Shown here piece after piece: positions 61,535-64,000 of a stretch of 64,000 nucleotides of DNA. This stretch comes from Anaerolineae bacterium (GTDB lineage: Bacteria; Chloroflexota; Anaerolineae; Aggregatilineales; Phototrophicaceae): assembly GCA_022841825.1 (NCBI GenBank), contig JALHQT010000001.1:248001-312000 (forward strand). Reading direction: 5' to 3'. The position numbers were made by a program, and so were the translations under genes. Below the pieces are notes generated by a model that saw only the letters and a program-made list of their open reading frames with translations, searched no databases and was not told the origin of the DNA. Within the stretch, counting starts at the first letter, position 1. Each line of letters opens with the position of its first letter.

Positions 61535-62818
61535 TTACTGCGAGTAGTTATCGCCAAAGACTTCGACCATCAATTGCCCCAGCATTGACCGATTGGGGAT
61601 GAGCACCGACGCGCCCTCGGCTGTGACATACGGCATGATGTAGCGTCCGTCGATGACGCCCGTGCGAATGTTTTCTGGCGGGACATTGCGAACATACAGG
61701 GCAAGCTGAATCATTTGATCGAGCGATAGCCCGGTGTAGATGTTTTCCTGCAAATTGGTGAGCATTCCCGGCGCGTTGACGATCATCTGCGGCAGCATGT
61801 TCAGATTGAGCACCTTGTCGCGGATTGCAAAGATGACCTGCTGTTGGCGGCGTGCGCGCTCAAAATCGCTGTCGCCATGGCGCGTGCGAGCGTAGCGCAG
61901 GGCGGTATAGCCGTTCATGAGCTGCGGTCCCGCTTGCAGGATAAGGGGGTCATAGCCAAAATTGAGGTCTGGCATCTGGTAATCGGCGATGTTGTACGGT
62001 ACATCGACTTCTATACCGCCAATGGCATCCACGACGGTGATCACAGTTCGGAAATCTACTGCCATGTACTCATTAACGCGCATTCCCAGGTTGTACTGCA
62101 CGGTTTGCATGGCGAGGCGCGGTCCAAAGCCGGGCTGGTCAAGCTCTCCGTAGATCATCGCGCTGTTGACGCGCTGGAGGCTGGCGTAGCCCGGCATTTC
62201 GACGTACAGGTCGCGCGGGATACTCAGGACACCGATGCGATTGGTCACCGGGTCAATGCTGACCAGCATCATCGTGTCGGTGCGAAAGCTGAGACCTCTT
62301 TCACCCTGCCGACGATCAAGCCCCATTGCCAGCATCGTGAAACGCGAATTTCCATCCCAGGGCTGTAAGACAATCGTTCTTCCATCGTTCAGGGTTACAC
62401 GGTTGCCGGTGTCCAGGCTGTTGGGTTCACTCACCACATTCGAGAAGTCGATGCGGGCGTCAACCGGGGTGGGGAGTATGCCCACATTCGTAGCCAGCGC
62501 AATGGTTTCGGTTTGGTTGGCTCGCACCAGCAGGGATACGCTCATGCTCATGACGATCACGACACTGAGCATGGCGACGGCGATGATCACCCACGCCCAT
62601 TCGCCGCCGCGTGACCTGCTGCGCAGTTTTCGGCGGCGCAAACGATCGCGTGCAGCGGACTCGCGCACAAGGGATGGCGGCGGCGGGGCGAACTCGTCAC
62701 TATAATGGGAGACTGACGGCGGGCGAGGAACCGGGATCGTCGGTGTCGCCGCCGGAATGCTGCGCTGCGCAGGCGTGGGTACGGTTCGTTCGTCGCTCGG
62801 CGGGAGGTTGATTGACAT
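61535..62818 (-). CDS. LytR-CpsA-Psr (LCP) family protein
   Basis: 427 aa. A Pro-rich cytoplasmic N-terminus (about 70 residues) and one membrane helix (AWVIIAVAMLSVVIVMSMSV) precede the extracytoplasmic LCP domain. Family blocks are present: FRTDTMMLVSID, VLSIPRDLYVEMPG, and ALRYARTRHGDSDFERARRQ with the phosphate-binding arginines. LCP enzymes attach lipid-linked polymers to peptidoglycan or other glycans. The substrate here is unknown. Confidence 0.93.
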   Translation of the reverse strand: MSINLPPSDERTVPTPAQRSIPAATPTIPVPRPPSVSHYSDEFAPPPPSLVRESAARDRLRRRKLRSRSRGGEWAWVIIAVAMLSVVIVMSMSVSLLVRANQTETIALATNVGILPTPVDARIDFSNVVSEPNSLDTGNRVTLNDGRTIVLQPWDGNSRFTMLAMGLDRRQGERGLSFRTDTMMLVSIDPVTNRIGVLSIPRDLYVEMPGYASLQRVNSAMIYGELDQPGFGPRLAMQTVQYNLGMRVNEYMAVDFRTVITVVDAIGGIEVDVPYNIADYQMPDLNFGYDPLILQAGPQLMNGYTALRYARTRHGDSDFERARRQQQVIFAIRDKVLNLNMLPQMIVNAPGMLTNLQENIYTGLSLDQMIQLALYVRNVPPENIRTGVIDGRYIMPYVTAEGASVLIPNRSMLGQLMVEVFGDNYSQ

Positions 62819-62892
62819 AGGCTTCGTGTAACAGGTCTACACCTGATCTTTTACGAAATTCTCACAATTTTGAGTATAGGGTGACTACGATC

Positions 62893-63702
62893 ATGCGTCA
62901 ATGGCGCTTGATAAACGATTACTCGACGGTTGGCGCGCACAACATGGCCGCGGATGAGGCGATCATGCGCAGCGTGGCGGCGGGTGCTGCGCTGCCCACA
63001 CTTCGTCTGTATGGCTGGTATCCGCCCTGTCTGTCACTGGGTTACGGGCAGCACGCTGCGGACGTAGATTGGGATCGCTTGCGAGCACGCCGTTGGGACT
63101 GTGTACGGCGCACGACGGGCGGGCGGGCGATTTTGCACACCGATGAACTCACCTACAGCCTGGCGCTGCCGCTGACGCATGAACTGGCGCAGGGCGAGGT
63201 CGTGGAGAGCTACCGCGAAATCAGCCGTGCACTGCTTGCCGCGCTGCGGCTGCTGGGCGCGCAGCCAAGCGCGGAAAAACGTGCGCAGAGCGCCAAATCA
63301 TTTGATCCGGTGTGTTTTGAAACGCCGTCGGATTATGAAATCACCGTCGCAGGTCGCAAGCTGGTCGGCAGTGCGCAGGCGCGGCGGGGGGGTGGGCTGC
63401 TTCAGCATGGCACGCTCCCCCTGACGGGCGATATCACGCGAATCTGTGATGTGCTTGTTTACGCCGATGACGCTGCGCGCGAACGGGCAATGGCGCACGT
63501 TGCTGTGCGAGCGACGACGCTGGAAGCTGCGTTAGGGCGCGTGGTGGGTTGGTCGGAAGCTGCGGAGGCGGTGTCTCAGGGTTTTCGCGAAACGTTCGAT
63601 CTCACGCTGGAGAGCGGCGATTACACGGCGGCAGAGCGAGAAGAAACACTGCGGCTTGCGGAACAGATCTATGGGACGGATAGCTGGACAAATCGGCGAT
63701 AG
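62893..63702 (+). CDS. lipM: Octanoyltransferase LipM-like (lipoate synthesis)
   Basis: 269 aa from ATG 62893, with AGGGTGA eight bases upstream (GTG 62881 is possible). The biotin/lipoate ligase fold is clear: VRRTTGGRAILHTDELTYSL, and DPVCFETPSDYEI with the LipM nucleophile Cys (C141), then GRKLVGSAQARRGGGLLQHG with the conserved Lys. It should move octanoyl from acyl carrier protein to a lipoyl domain. A LplA-type ligase is less likely, given the Cys. Confidence 0.9.
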   Translation: MRQWRLINDYSTVGAHNMAADEAIMRSVAAGAALPTLRLYGWYPPCLSLGYGQHAADVDWDRLRARRWDCVRRTTGGRAILHTDELTYSLALPLTHELAQGEVVESYREISRALLAALRLLGAQPSAEKRAQSAKSFDPVCFETPSDYEITVAGRKLVGSAQARRGGGLLQHGTLPLTGDITRICDVLVYADDAARERAMAHVAVRATTLEAALGRVVGWSEAAEAVSQGFRETFDLTLESGDYTAAEREETLRLAEQIYGTDSWTNRR

Positions 63703-63704
63703 GC

Positions 63705-63710
63705 TATACT
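63705..63710 (+). promoter_or_regulatory. Candidate -10 box before the recombinase gene
   Basis: TATACT lies 34 bases before the ATG at 63745. No good -35 is seen at 16-18 bases. Confidence 0.35.
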
Positions 63711-63744
63711 CTCGTCTTTCCCATAGTCAATAAGAGCTTCGGAT

Positions 63745-64000
63745 ATGGCACAACGACAGCTTCCACTTTTCCCCAATATGCCTGCCAAGCCGGAAGACAT
63801 TTCGGTTCATACATCGCTCAAGCACACGCTCGCGGTGTTCCAAACGCATCTGCTGAACGAGGGCAAGACGCAGCATACGCTCAAGGCTTTTACATCAGAT
63901 CTGCATTTGCTGGCGGAATTCTCTGGCGACGAACGCGCGATAGGCGAATACAGCACCGAAATGCTTGAGCAGTTTCTCAACTGGCTTGAACATGGTCGCG
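63745..64000 (+). CDS. Tyrosine recombinase (XerC/XerD-like), N-terminal part (cut by window end)
   Basis: 85 codons, open to the edge. After a short tail (MAQRQLPLFPN), the segment LKHTLAVFQTHLLNEGKTQH, then TLKAFTSDLHLLAEFSGD, matches the SAM-like core-binding domain of tyrosine recombinases (F-x(3)-L-x(2)-E-G-K-T-x(2)-T-L-x-A-x(3)-D-L). The catalytic R-H-R-Y part is beyond the window, so activity and the exact type (Xer housekeeping or integrase) cannot be judged. Confidence 0.7.
   Translation, partial: MAQRQLPLFPNMPAKPEDISVHTSLKHTLAVFQTHLLNEGKTQHTLKAFTSDLHLLAEFSGDERAIGEYSTEMLEQFLNWLEHGR

Noticed and set aside
63745-64000. Integrated mobile element at the right edge
   Set aside because: Only the N-terminal part of a tyrosine recombinase is visible. 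It sits beside lipM with normal spacing and composition, and no attachment site or cargo is seen.

Overview
The window is 64 kb of dense, moderately GC-rich bacterial chromosome with no rRNA, no CRISPR array and no recognisable prophage or transposase. It encodes about 54 proteins, two tRNAs and one probable 6S RNA. The gene set points to Chloroflexota, probably an Anaerolineae-like lineage. The clues are a eukaryote-like type 2 IleRS, paired PucR/CdaR regulators, many TPR membrane proteins, R2lox, several GT-C-like membrane proteins, and dispersed GC-rich palindromes of the kind common in that phylum. This placement is an inference from gene content, not a computed phylogeny.

Layout. 1-4.9 kb: the end of carA, carB, and a protein-kinase-like/TIR fusion that starts inside the carB stop codon. 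4.9-13 kb: a nucleoside kinase with a TGS/ThrRS-like front half, hpt-cca, rsmD, a URO-D family protein, a small TPR protein and a large polytopic membrane protein. 12.9-17.6 kb: a tightly packed run of two acetyltransferases, three TPR membrane proteins and two paralogous membrane-anchored proteins. 17.7-20.9 kb: ileS, carrying the rare GXHH form of the class I signature. 21-29.5 kb: a very large glutamate synthase gene flanked by two PucR-type regulators, with matching inverted repeats in the regulatory regions. 29.6-33.7 kb: a small membrane protein, pfkA, and an operon of three unknown proteins, the largest with several likely winged-helix segments.

33.7-37.8 kb: the ribosome/membrane-insertion cluster rpmH-rnpA-yidD-(PQQ lipoprotein)-yidC-jag, driven by a clear promoter. 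37.8-44.2 kb: a PfkB-type kinase, thiol peroxidase, M29 aminopeptidase, a secreted choice-of-anchor I protein and a secreted two-domain beta-propeller phytase. 44.2-49.5 kb: uvrB, an R2-like ligand-binding oxidase, tRNA-fMet and a second CAT-anticodon tRNA, an AT-richer HTH/LAGLIDADG-like gene, and lysA. 49.6-55.8 kb: two tandem dynamin-like GTPases, a histone-deacetylase-family hydrolase and an unusual AAA+ ATPase. 55.8-64 kb: a GT39-like membrane protein, small membrane proteins, aspS, an aquaporin with a plant-TIP-like filter, 6S RNA, an LCP-family protein, lipM, and the start of a tyrosine recombinase.

Most genes are housekeeping: pyrimidine/arginine precursor supply, purine salvage, tRNA maturation and charging, nitrogen assimilation, lysine synthesis, lipoylation, DNA repair and membrane protein insertion. 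The accessory interest lies in the TIR fusion, the winged-helix operon, the PucR-gltB regulatory unit, the dynamin pair with its neighbouring AAA+ protein, and the GXHH IleRS. Function assignments rest on motifs read by eye from translations; no database search was run.
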